NCBI GenBank assembly: GCA_002633005.1
Contig: NMRA01000751.1
Location: forward strand, 103,666-167,665
Direction of reading: 5' to 3'
Origin: Phoronis australis
Lineage: Eukaryota; Phoronida; Phoronidae
DNA length: 64,000 nt
Shown: piece after piece, positions 44,471 through 54,859 of the stretch
Numbering within the stretch: the stretch's first letter is position 1
How the letters are laid out: each line of letters opens with the position of its first letter
Position numbers and translations under genes: made by a program
The notes under the pieces: model-generated
What the model was told of the DNA's origin: nothing
What the model saw: the letters and a program-made list of their open reading frames with translations, nothing else
Databases searched by the model: none

Positions 44471-47400
44471 GTAAGTTTGGCTCATCGCTAACGGCAGTTT
44501 TAGTGAGTGGATAATGTATAATTTTGTTGATGTCCCGTAGTCGTAGCAGCTATTCCATTAGGCAATGACCATCGCCTCTGTTGGCCCGAACGACTGGTTC
44601 GGGCCAACAGAGGCGATGGTCATTGCAGGCGATACAGTTAGGCTGGAAGGGCAAATCAGACCTTACGACAATGATGTAAACTAACCGAGGAACTCGGTGG
44701 CGTTGTACTCGAAGCAAACTAAAAATTATTTTTGACAATTTCTCTGCTAATTTGCTACTTTTGTGCGTACTCAGTTTATTAGACTATGCTCAAATACATT
44801 ATTGTTTACGCATAGGAGTTTCTAGTCCAAGTTTGTACTTGATGTACTTGGTGCTACAAACTCAAGAGTGACCTTAAAGTATGGGGCTTGATTTATGCAT
44901 TTGAGTGGTGTGTTGTGAAGACTGATTATATATTATGAGAGAATATTCTCTGGATAATCCTGGAAAATGGAATTCAACGTTTCCAAATGCAATATTGTAC
45001 GTGTCCAGAGAGCGTTCCCTCATAATATACAATTACAGTCTTAAAAACTCACCGCTCAAAGGCATAAATCAAGCCCCATACCTTGGGGTCACTCTTACCA
45101 ATAATTCATCATGGAACACTCTCATAGACAATCACCTAAGGCAAACATAACTCTTGGTTTCATTAAGTGAAACCTCAATATGCACCTCGCGAAACCTTGG
45201 CCTATACTAGTCTAATAAGGCCCGAACTTGAATATTCCTGTTCTGTCTGGGATCACTCAACACAATCCAATAGTGACAATATAGAAAGGATACAATGTAG
45301 AGCAGCTAGGTTCGTCCTTATAATGATAACTCGAGATAGTCCTCTGTTACTTCTATGCTCACCACTCTCAAATGACCCACTCTCCAAGAAAGGGATGCTC
45401 AAAACAAACTGTCTCTCATGCACAACCTGGTTGCCATTCCCCACACTTACCTTCCACCCCTATATGTAGTTCATGTAATTTCCACTGTCATACCTTTAAG
45501 AGACCATACAGTGATTCAAAGTGGAACAAAGTTAAGAACTCGGCACTCAATTTTTTGCAGATGGAACGCCTGAGATGAACTCCGCCCGAAGTAAGCTTGA
45601 CGGTGTGTTACAGACATTGGTGGAAAAAAGAGACGAGAGTCCAGAAAAAGAGTCAACAGATGTTCCAAGCTCACCTGATGTTCACCTTCCAAGCTTCAAA
45701 ATGTAATTGAATTACACTGACTTACTGACAAATATTTCTTTGAACCAGGCTTTTAGCTTTAAAATGTAATTGAATTACAGTGACTTGACAAATATTTCTT
45801 AAAACCAGGCTTTTAGCTTTAAAATGTAATTGAATTACAGTGACTTACTGACAAATATTTCTTTAAACCAGGTTTTCAGCTTTAAAATGTAATTGAATTA
45901 CAGTGACTTGACAAATATTTCTTTAAACCAGGTTTTCAGCTTTAAAATGTAATTGAATTACAGTGACTTGACAAATATTTCTTAAAACCAGGCTTTCAGC
46001 TTTAAAATGTAATTGAATTACAGTGACTTACTGACAAATATTTCTTAAAACCAGGTTTTCAGCTTTAACATGTAATTGAATTACAGTGACTTGACAAATA
46101 TTTCTTAAAACCAGGGTTTCAGCTTTAAAATGTAATTGAAATACAGTGACTTACTGACAAATATTTCTTAAAACCAGGCTTTCAGCTTTAAAATGTAATT
46201 GAATTACAGTGACTTGACAAATATTTCTTAAAACCAGGGTTTCAGCTTTAAAATGTAATTGAATTACAGTGACTTGACAAATATTTCTTAAAACCAGGCT
46301 TTCAGATTTAAAATGTAATTGAAATACAGTGACTTACTGACAAATATTTCTTAAAACCAGGCTTTCAGCTTTAAAATGTAATTGAATTACAATGACTTAC
46401 AGACAGATATTTCTTAAAACCAGGTTTTCAGCTTTAAAATGTAATATCATGTGTTTGTGAAGTTTCCCAAATTCTTGGTATTTCTTATACTGTCTAAGTT
46501 ATGTCTCCACAATGTACAGTGCTTTCATAATAGTATTTCGGCTTTTTGGTGTGTGTGGTCATGAACAATGTTCAGAACAGTCAATAATACGTTAACCACT
46601 GACTGAACTATTTATAGTGACTGCTTATGAAGTCGAAATGCACCAGCGAATCCTGCATTTTGCACTGAAATAACGCAATTGCTTAGACCTGTCTGTATAG
46701 TCACTAGGGTTTAGCGCTGTGTATTCTATTGAAACAAGGAACGATTTTCCCCGCAACACTTGAAATAAAGATGCTACCTGTGAGGTAGATTTGCGAGTAT
46801 GTTCCAATTTACTCTACATGTACTTAATGATTCATTTGCGCTGGGCCCTTGATGTCTTAATTTTTTGGTGGAATGCTGGCCTCATTCCTCCCTCAAATAT
46901 GTTTAAAAATTACGCAACGTTCCCCTCATCAGGCCCAAAATTTTTTAATCACTTTTAATTCAGACCCTTGCCTTCAGGATTTATTTACTTCCAAAATCCT
47001 CACTTCGTATCCATGCCTTGCAGGTGTTTACAGCTTTGATGTGGTGAACATAATTAGGATTGTATGTAATTGTGCTGTATCAGCGCATTGATATGATTCA
47101 ATAGTCATCTTATTGCCATATATTGGTCACGCTACATATGACCTATAGTTAAGCCTGGAAGGATATCTCTTTCCCAACTGGGGCTCGAACCCGGGACTTT
47201 ATGGTAATCAAGCCAATGTTCTAATCCACTGAGCTTATACCAAATCACTTCTGTGCTGTCATTACTCTAGACATTGCCAATATGATAAGTCCACTATTTG
47301 AATTTGCATTAGTAATACCTGACAACTGTTGTTGTCTTTTTGTTGTGTTGCCATTTTGGTTGTTTTGTCTTTGTTTAGCAGACATTTTTGATGTTTCAGT

Positions 47401-50400
47401 GAGACACCAGAAGTCTTGTCACCTTCTAAACGAGGGTCGCGATCTGCAAAGAAACGTAAAAGAGGGAAAGATGAGCCTTTGTCTGAGGATTTTGGACATT
47501 TTCACCGTAGGTATTCTCTTTTTATGTATCACAAATGTAAACTTACAAAAACAACCAAATAACTGTTCTTAGAATTTTGTTCCTAAAATCGCTCATTACT
47601 TTTGGTAATGAGTTGCCGTTTCTTGCTCATTACTTTCGATAATGAGTAAGAAACAATGACTGTCCCAAGTGACAACTTACGTGCTATGACATGCTGTAAC
47701 TAGTACCAAAATCCCCATGGGTGAGTTGGATCAGGCAATTTGGGAACATTTGAAGATGTAAAACTATGCTAATCATATGTGCCATGGCAATCATTAGCAC
47801 GCATTGCTGTACAAATGGGTCAACCTGGCCGTAGATAACCAGGTATTCCCCGATTGTATATTAAAGCATTGCTGATATCCTCCAACTGAGAAATCAATCG
47901 GGCTTTGCAGAAAGACTTTGCCCTATGGTGCATTAATTGCTGATTGTTGACGTTGATATATGAATGCAAATAATCAAGGCTGGATAAAAAGAGACGACTT
48001 GCCAGGAGTTACTTGATGATATCATAATGGTATGCACCAAATTGTATCAATAATGCCTGATGTTGTCCTCAGTTTAGTCCTAATCGTTGACACATTCTTC
48101 TTACTTATTTCTTCTCTCATTACACACAAAAACCTCTACTGTGCAGTGCTACTAAGTGCAAACTGCTGATAAAACTAAAATGTGATCATTGAGATACCGA
48201 TTGCCATTTGCTCACTATTTGCAGACACGTACGTGATGAAGTTATTCGACCGCAGTGTTGACCTAGCACAATTTAATGAGGATGCGCCCCTATATCCTGT
48301 CTGCCGTGCCTGGCTGAGAAATGAACCACACAATCGGAACTTGGTACCAAGAGCCCGATCTTTAACCCCTGAGCCTTTACCTCAAGACGAGGTAAGTGGT
48401 CAACTTCGTGGCTGTAAACCCGCTCTTCATGACAAACACAACTTTTGATATAGACCGCTTACCATTATAAAATTGGTCTCAAGTTGTTCCTTAGTCGCAT
48501 TAGAGGAGGTTTTAGGGCTTCAAAAGAACTGATAATTTATAACTTCAAACCATCTTCTACAAGCCGAGATGTCATGGCATTACATTTCATGTGCTGAGCA
48601 CGGTCTCAAGGAATTATTACATTTCATGTGCTGAGCACGGTCTCAATGTATTATTACATTTCATTTGCTGAGCACGGTCTCAAGGAATTATTACATTACA
48701 TGTGGTGAGCGCGGTCTCAAGGAATTATTACATTTCGTTTGCTGAGCACTGTCTCAAGGAATTATGAAGTGTCAGTTCTTTCCGAGCCCTGAAGTCAATT
48801 GAAGAAGAAACAAGTTGAAACCAATTTTAATCACCTAATTCAAAAGATCACTTTTTTGAAGGAACATAGATTAATAGGATTATATTAGTACTGTCAATTT
48901 TTCATTACATACAGGCAACCTGTAGAAAAGTTAAAAAGTCCTAAATACAGAAATACCATCGTCAAATGTCTTTTGAAGTCCTAGCCATGTTGTAGAATAG
49001 TTTCAGTGAAGTTAACTTCACAGCCACCGAGTTTTTAGTTACACTATGGTACTCCATGGCCAAATATTATTTAAACAAAAATTATCAAGCAAAAATAGGA
49101 AAGCTGCAAATGACTGATACGTGATGTTTGGAACATTCTGTTCCAACTCCTCAGCAACCATAAGAGACGACAAACCTGTTCGTAGAACATTTGTTTCTTG
49201 TAAATCACAAAACCTGAATTTTTAAGTACTTATGTGGGTGTGGTAAAAATGCTGTGAATCCAACAGGTCTGGGTTGAAAGATGCAAATAGTTTGCTCACA
49301 TGTGCTGAGAGGTGTAACAAATAAAAAGAATTGTGTAGTAAATTGATATGTTGTGGTTGTCATTTATTTCGTGAATGATCTTTAACTCCAGTATGTTGAT
49401 TTCTATTTTCTCACAGCAGGATGAGAACAGGTCTAGAGATGTGTACTGCCTCCCCCGGCCAGTCATGATCAAACATGAAGGTAGCGGTGAGCCTATAGAC
49501 CTCCGTGTTCCCTCTCCAATGCCTGTCCCAGAAGGTCACACGGACATTACTACTGTAAGTGTTATTAATCAATTACAATTGGCTCAAGATGCCTTTCTTC
49601 ATTTACTGCATAAAAATCCTTGTTGTATTTATGTGGTTGTGCATACTGCCGTCATCTTTGTCAGAGCATCTGTGTGTTCCTTCAAAGCTGACGACGGACG
49701 ACGATGAATTTCTGACAAATCCGACTACCAGTTTGCTCCGAGTGGCAATTTTAGTTTTTATGCACCCACAACTGTATCTCCTAAACCCCTCACAGGATTT
49801 TGAGATTTGGCAGATGTGTTCCTGTGAAGCTGACAACGGACGAAGATGAATTTCGGGCCTCTCCGATTGCCGGTGTGCCCCCTAGTGGTCATTTATTTTT
49901 TTACGCTTACCTCAGTATCTTCGGAGGTCCTCAACGGATTTTCATAAAATTTGTCAGTTAGACATCTATTAGTGAGATGATGCTATCCGTCCATTTTCGT
50001 ACGAATTCGAGGTACTTTGCACCACGTAGTGGCCATTTTTACTGTTTTCGAGTCCGCTCTTCTATCAGCCAAACAGCTTTAGGGATGATTTTGAAAATTG
50101 CCTCATTTGTTTTTATTGTGAAGAGGCCAGCTGACGATGATTTTCCGATGACTTTGACTACTGTGGTAGTTTTGTTTGTTTTTTTCGCAAATGGCTGTAT
50201 CTCCTGAAGACCTCATAGGATCTTGATGTGATTTAGGAGATGTGTTTCTATGAAGATGACGAGGGACGACTACGAATTTCGGACCTCTGCGACTACTGGT
50301 GTGCCCCCTTTGGCAATTTTAGTTTTTTACGCTTACCTGTGTATCTTGGGAGGTCCTCAACGGATTTTCTTAAAATTTGGCAGTTAGGCACCTATAAGTG

Positions 50401-52796
50401 AGATGATGTCATCCTCGCGTTTTTGTATGGATTCAAGGTACTTTGCACCACCTAGTGGCCATTTTTAATGTTTTCGAATGTTTTTGGCATCCGCCCTTCT
50501 ATCAACCAAACCACTCTAGGGATGATTTTGAAAATTGGCATGTATGCTCTTGCTGTGAAGAGGACAGCTGACAATGATTTTTCGATGAGTTCGACTTCTG
50601 TGGCACCTCCTAGTGGCAGTTTCGTTTGTTTTTACGCCCATGGCTGTATCTCTTGAACACTCTACAGGATCTTCATTGAATTTTGCTGGTGTATTTATAT
50701 GAACTTGTCAACTGAGGATGACGACTTTCGTACGGATCGTGTTACCGGTGTGCCCCCTAGTGGCAGTTTTAGTTTTTTACGTTTACCTTTGTATCTTCAA
50801 AGGTTGTCAATGGATTTTCATAAAATTTGGCAGATAGGCAACTATCAGTGAAGTGACGCTATCATCCGGTTTTCATTTGAATTCAAGGTATTTTGCATAA
50901 TCTTTTGGCCGTTTTTACTGTTTTTGAGTCTTTTGGCATTTACGCCTCTTCAACCAAACCACTCTAAGGATGATTGTGGAAATTTGGCGTGTGTTTCTAA
51001 TGTGAAAAGGAGGTCTGATGACGATTTTCCAACAACTTTATCTGCTGTTGCGCCTCTTAGTGGCAGTTATGTTTTTTGCGCCTACCGTATTCACGCTAAT
51101 AAGCGCCCATAGCGCTTAGAAAAATTCGCTTCAGGAAGGGGGACGCTTATTATTGCCCAAAAGTGGTTGAAACCCGGTCACCAAAACAGGTGAAATCGTA
51201 AGCTAGAATTCATAAAATTTACGCTCTGTGACTCATCTGTAACTTATGATAGAGTGTTTACAAAACAGCAGTGCATTGCTATCAAAATTTGTCGTTAAAT
51301 TAAGAGCATTTTTCAGAAAATCCCAGTGCGAAAACCTGCCGACTGATGCGTCGCTGCCTCGCGATCGCCGATAGATCAACTTGAATTCATGAGTAATAAT
51401 ATAGTTTCGACTCTACTAATTACTTGAAGTCCTCCTTAAGTTTTCAAAATAGCGTCCCTAAGATTTTTGAGTTCCTGCGGAGTCAGGATTTACTCCATAG
51501 AAAGTCCAAATCTGCGACCTAATTTCCTTAACTTCCTTTTAAAGCTCATATAAGATCTAGAAATTTAAAGAGTTATACTCAGAACATGTTATAGACACAG
51601 TATATCAAGAAGGAAGCCTTACATTTTGTTCTGGGTGTAAGATGGACATCTCCAGGCTACAGGTGGCGCTGACCTCATTCAAAGGTCATAGTAAGGAATA
51701 TTGATGCTACATCACAGCATGCTCCGTATAAAGTAAAATTTTCTCATTTGAAAATGTTGCGAGTTGTAATTGAATGATGTAATCGAAGGGTCATTTTCCA
51801 GTATGTTGGAAATAGAATGTTGTAAATATTCATCTGGCTTATCTCTACACAAAAAGTTCACTACTAGGTAATATTGTAGCCTTAAGTGAATATATTTTAG
51901 GCGGCATGTGGCAGTTTAGCCACTCTGTGACATGTTTCTGTGTGGTTATGACCTCCTTATTTTTTGTGAAGCCTCTTATTACCTGAATTTTTCTGTTGTA
52001 TACCTTTTCTAGGAGCTTGATACAGCAGCGAACCCAACTCAGTTGTTACTAGATCACATGGATAGGTGGAAAGTGATAAGGGAAAAGTAAGTATTGCATG
52101 ATACAGGGATATACCCGCAGATATGCTCCTATCATGTGTAACGCGAATCGGTGGAGCGACCAGCACCGATCTAACTAGCATCTAAAATCGACTGTTCGTA
52201 GCCGATAAAAATATTTGCAGAGTTGTGTACTTTTTCACTCGTTCGTATCGTATACGAGAGAACCATGATGACAACTTATAGAGAGAGTGAAACTAGAGAG
52301 AAGTAGACAAATATACCGAGTTTAGTATACGCTAAATATAAAATACAAATTCACAAACTCATCGTTAGCTTCCATTGTCATCTCTATTTTGACAAGTAAC
52401 CCAAAGAGTATAGAAGCAAGAATAATATGCTGAAAAACGTTAAAGTTCAAATAAAAAAGACTCAAAAGGGTAGTTGGTTTAGTTGGGATTCCTTGCGGAT
52501 AAGATCGAGACCTGGCAGAATCCAAATTTTGAGCGTTTGGGGCCACTTTTATAGGCGAATTTGCACCGCGAATGTACCGAATTAAGCTGAAATAGGGGTC
52601 TCAAGATAAACATAAAAACTTAGTTGTAATAGTCAGTGAGTGTTTAATTATGTGAAAAACACAGTCTTTGTCAGCCTGTTAATGCTTCTGTGCTTTTGTT
52701 TTCAGATGGAGAAAACAGGCCCACTTGAATGAATCACGATATGCGGAATCTTTAGGTATACTCAAGGAGATGTTTGAATCTCAGTTAAAGGAATAG
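44452..52796 (+). CDS. LIN37: LIN37, MuvB/DREAM complex subunit
   Basis: LIN37 is a subunit of MuvB (LIN9, LIN37, LIN52, LIN54, RBBP4), the nuclear core of DREAM that represses cell-cycle genes in quiescence. Seven exons join in phase: 44452-44470, 45561-45702, 47400-47506, 48225-48391, 49420-49554, 52013-52086 and 52706-52796. They encode 244 residues, against 246 in human. Signature blocks are ARSKLDGVLQTLVEK, a basic KKRKRGK stretch, TYVMKLFDRSVDLAQF, the conserved CRAW motif in PLYPVCRAWLRN, SRDVYCLP, and the tail WRKQAHLNESRYAESL. The ATG at 44452 is chosen because the six-codon exon ends at a strong donor and fits the phase of exon 2. A poly(A) signal AATAAA lies at 52862-52867. Confidence 0.95.
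44562..44626. repeat. Perfect 30-bp hairpin, 5-nt loop, LIN37 intron 1
   Basis: GCAATGACCATCGCCTCTGT (first 20 of 30 arm bases) pairs fully with the 3' arm. The loop is gactg. It lies 91 bp after the exon 1 donor. Confidence 0.92.
44930..45555 (+). pseudogene. LINE reverse transcriptase 3' fragment in LIN37 intron 1
   Basis: Across frameshifts it reads WKMEFNVSKCNIV, YLGVTLTNNSSWN, LAYTSLIRPELEYSCSVWD and ERIQCRAARFV, the conserved thumb/C-terminal blocks of CR1/L2/jockey-type reverse transcriptases. It ends against the LIN37 exon 2 acceptor. Confidence 0.8.
45561..45702 (+). CDS. LIN37: LIN37 exon 2
   Basis: The acceptor is ttttttgcag. It encodes GTPEMNSARSKLDGVLQTLV and KRDESPEKE. The donor is weak (AAAAT|gtaatt); this choice keeps phase with exon 3. 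The exon/intron border is the seed of the tandem array that follows. Confidence 0.85.
45692..46445. repeat. 60/64-bp minisatellite spawned at the LIN37 exon 2 donor
   Basis: Thirteen occurrences of the phrase AGCTTTAAAATGTAATTGAA (or variants) give twelve full units. The first lies across the exon 2/intron junction (AGCTTCAAAAT|gtaatt). Units are 64 bp with gacttactgac or 60 bp with gacttgac, in the order L S L S S L S L S S L L. Confidence 0.95.
47150..47262 (-). repeat. tRNA-derived SINE in LIN37 intron 2
   Basis: The complement reads AAGCTCAGTGGATTAGAACA (box A-like) and CCCGGGTTCGAGCCCCAGTT (box B). It looks tRNA-like, but the acceptor stem does not close. Confidence 0.55.
47400..47506 (+). 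CDS. LIN37: LIN37 exon 3, basic region
   Basis: It encodes ETPEVLSPSKRGSRSAKKRK and GKDEPLSEDFGHFH, matching the basic KKRRE region of human LIN37. Donor CACC|gtaggt is preferred over CGTAG|gtattc because only it keeps phase with exon 4. Confidence 0.88.
47593..47655. repeat. Two adjacent hairpins in LIN37 intron 3
   Basis: CTCATTAC..GTAATGAG at 47595-47616 is followed by a longer GTTTCTT-CTCATTA..TAATGAG-AAGAAAC at 47620-47654. The stems share the CTCATTA core. Confidence 0.75.
48225..48391 (+). CDS. LIN37: LIN37 exon 4, core LFDRSVDLAQF and CRAW
   Basis: The acceptor is tttgcag and the donor is GAG|gtaagt. The 55 codons contain the best conserved part of the protein, TYVMKLFDRSVDLAQF and VCRAWLRNEP. 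Confidence 0.96.
48580..48764. repeat. 37-bp minisatellite, five units, LIN37 intron 4
   Basis: TTACATTTCATGTGCTGAGC ACGGTCTCAAGGAATTA starts at 48580, 48617, 48654, 48691 and 48728, an exact 37-bp step. Confidence 0.92.
49420..49554 (+). CDS. LIN37: LIN37 exon 5
   Basis: It encodes DENRSRDVYCLPRPV through HTDITT, matching human SRDVYKLPPP. The donor is ACT|gtaagt. The acceptor is a CAGCAG tandem (49414-49419), so use of the first AG would add one Gln. Confidence 0.92.
49605..51082 (+). repeat. Three-monomer higher-order tandem repeat, LIN37 intron 5
   Basis: Monomers of ~145 bp each end in a (C)CTAGTGGC box at 49740, 49883, 50027, ~50164, 50309, 50453, 50611, 50758, 50903 and 51058. Three monomer types alternate, giving a ~425-450-bp higher-order unit. 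The head (49605-49660) resembles the pearl-like 5' end. Confidence 0.8.
51085..51520 (-). mobile_element. Truncated copy of the AAGCGCCC TIR element
   Basis: It begins CCGTATTCACGCTAATAAGC and matches the complement of ~58030-58470 over 400 bp, including TCGCTGCCTCGCGATC. The other terminus is missing. It lies directly after the monomer array. Confidence 0.7.
52013..52086 (+). CDS. LIN37: LIN37 exon 6
   Basis: The acceptor is tttctag and the donor is AA|gtaagt. It encodes ELDTAANPTQLLLDHMDRWK, aligned with human STLIYRNMQRWK. Confidence 0.9.
52706..52796 (+). CDS. LIN37: LIN37 terminal exon
   Basis: The acceptor is tttcag. It encodes WRKQAHLNESRYAESLGILK and ends QLKE, TAG at 52794-52796. 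It aligns with human [20 protein letters not shown]. Confidence 0.94.
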
Positions 52797-52861
52797 TGGT
52801 TCTTTTGTATTTTGTTAGCACAGTAATTCTGGTCCGTGTATTTTGTTGAATTGAAAACAAT

Positions 52862-52867
52862 AATAAA
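52862..52867 (+). terminator. LIN37 poly(A) signal
   Basis: AATAAA lies 66 bp after the LIN37 stop, followed by a GT-rich stretch. Confidence 0.6.
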
Positions 52868-53149
52868 CAATAATAATGTGTTTTAGATTACACAGTCTAT
52901 GTTGTTTCTGAGATGCATTTTGATAATGCTGAAATAGTGGATTCAACATCACCATCCTGAGCAATGAAATAAAAAAACACAAAAAAAAAAACACCACCAC
53001 ACTCAGCTGGTACATGAACAACGATTTTGGAAACTAAACCGACATTATTTTGGACGCATTGTTTTTAATACAAGCTGATACGGGCCATTGTTCGGTGTCT
53101 TCGTTAAATGTTTTTAATGACTCACTCCTGACACCAACCAAAAGCAACA

Positions 53150-54000
53150 ACGCAAGAAATCAACTTGTAATTGTATATCGTGCGAAATGTTTCTTCAGAC
53201 AGTTTATGACAAACCTAGATGTCAAGGATGTAAGAAGATCGAGCTCAGTGAAGTTTGACACATAGTCAAAACAATGTGGACCGGAGATCTCAAATAAGTC
53301 TGAATTAAGTCTACCAATGTTTTCCCATGGTACACAATTTCCACTGTATGATTGTATCAATGTGTCCTTTGGGTTTGAGGCTTTCATGGTCTGGCACTTT
53401 TCACAAGTGTCCGTGAGCTGTTTGATCTCACGGGGCATACTGACCCAGAAAATAAGTGTTCCGTACGTAACCGGTCAACCAAAAGTATACTGATTGAAGC
53501 CTTCCAGTCTGAACACCAACGCTAGAGTTTCCTTTTCGATTTGTGCCCACTTCCGCTCTAAATGGGTGAGAGAGCGAGAAGTGAATTCGAGTGGTTTACC
53601 ATGTTGCATGATCACAGTGCCCTTCTTAGCATGCTGTCGTAGCCTAAGTGTGCAGCATGTAGACGTTCCTTCATCTTTTGACGCAAAGCCTTCGGTATAA
53701 AAATACGTTCTCCCTTGAGGATAATGCCTATCTCCTGACTTAATGTGTCCCGTATGCCAAAGTATGGTTTTAATGCTTCTGAAAGACTTCTTGGTTTTGG
53801 GCCATCCTTCCTGGATTACCTCAAGTAAATCCTTCGCCTCAGAGTCAGTTTCCATTGCTCTCTGTATTTCGTCCAAACAGACATCAGGAATAACATGTAA
53901 TGGGTTTTCATAGTTAACGCTCGTAACATTAACCCGTTCCTCGTCGGGAAACACACGGCTCAAGGTGTCTGCAATAACTAGAGTTTTACCCTGCTTCTAT
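53150..54000 (-). pseudogene. Rearranged Ty3/Gypsy pol fragment
   Basis: On the minus strand: the RNase H/integrase tether (ADTLSRVFP), the pre-integrase region, then an RNase H piece (PLEFTSRSLTHLERKWAQIE, followed by LALVF), then the integrase zinc-domain end and core start (MPREIKQLTDTCEKCQT). In an intact element RNase H precedes the tether, so the order is altered. Stops are present. No LTRs are seen. Confidence 0.75.
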
Positions 54001-54840
54001 TCAAATGTGAAGTGGTTTCAGTACAGTCATTAGAACCTGCAAATGCTTGGGAGCTTGAGTTTTGAAATTTCTGTTCAACTAGTTTCAAGGTTGGGGGAAG
54101 TTCCTAAAATTACCTGAGGTCTTAATTGGGATCTGTTCTTTGGGCTAAAGCTGACAAAAATGAGCTCCCCTACATTTTGGAAATGCAATGTTTGATGAGA
54201 GTGTCTCCTTTCCAGCCGATCCTCTTATCCGGGTTGTAAACAACAACAATCAAGTTATGTACAATTATAAGCTAAGCTAAAACAAAACGAGTCAGTGGCT
54301 AGATTCTCATGTAGATACTAAATGCATCAAGGTATTTTTAAACATGCTAATAAAATGTCTACATTTCTGTGTGTAATTCGTGAACCGGCAAGAGATCCCA
54401 GCTGGCCATAGTAGCAGAGATCCCCGGGCAAATAATTGCGTCTGCACGGATTTGTAATGACCGTTTAAGAAATGCCTAGGTCACAGGTTTACATTGCTTT
54501 ATGTTACCAACATGAAACCTCGTTAGTGTTTAAAATTTCAAATTTTATTCTGCTTCAATAAGGCCACTGTGCATTTGTTTACACACCGTTCATCACCGAT
54601 ATGGCGGACCGTGTGTCTGGGTTGCAAGCAGTGTCGTGTCGCCTCCATATAGCTCATTGGTCATATCCATCCGAAAATAAATATCTTCAATCATGCTCTT
54701 CAAAGCAAGAACACTCCTGCCACCTGTCATAATAATTGTTCAAGGGGTTTGGGGGATCGGGAGACCAACAAAAATACAGACATGATAATAGTAGCAATGC
54801 CTCTAGGGTGTACTGCAAAATGGGTAAGATCTGTCTATAG
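54001..54840. other. Intergenic stretch
   Basis: No gene or element boundary is recognised. A GGCGGACCGTGTGTCTGG phrase lies near 54602. Confidence 0.35.
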
Positions 54841-54859
54841 CAAGGCAAGAGCTGCCATT

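Noticed and set aside
45692-46445. 60/64-bp repeats as a CRISPR-like or centromeric satellite
   Set aside because: There are no spacers, and the origin from the adjacent exon boundary is visible.
47150-47262. tRNA gene on the minus strand
   Set aside because: The tRNA-like body has no closing acceptor stem and continues into SINE-like sequence.
48580-48764. Regular 37-bp repeats resembling a CRISPR array
   Set aside because: The units are contiguous with no unique spacers, lie in an animal intron and have no cas genes; this is a minisatellite.
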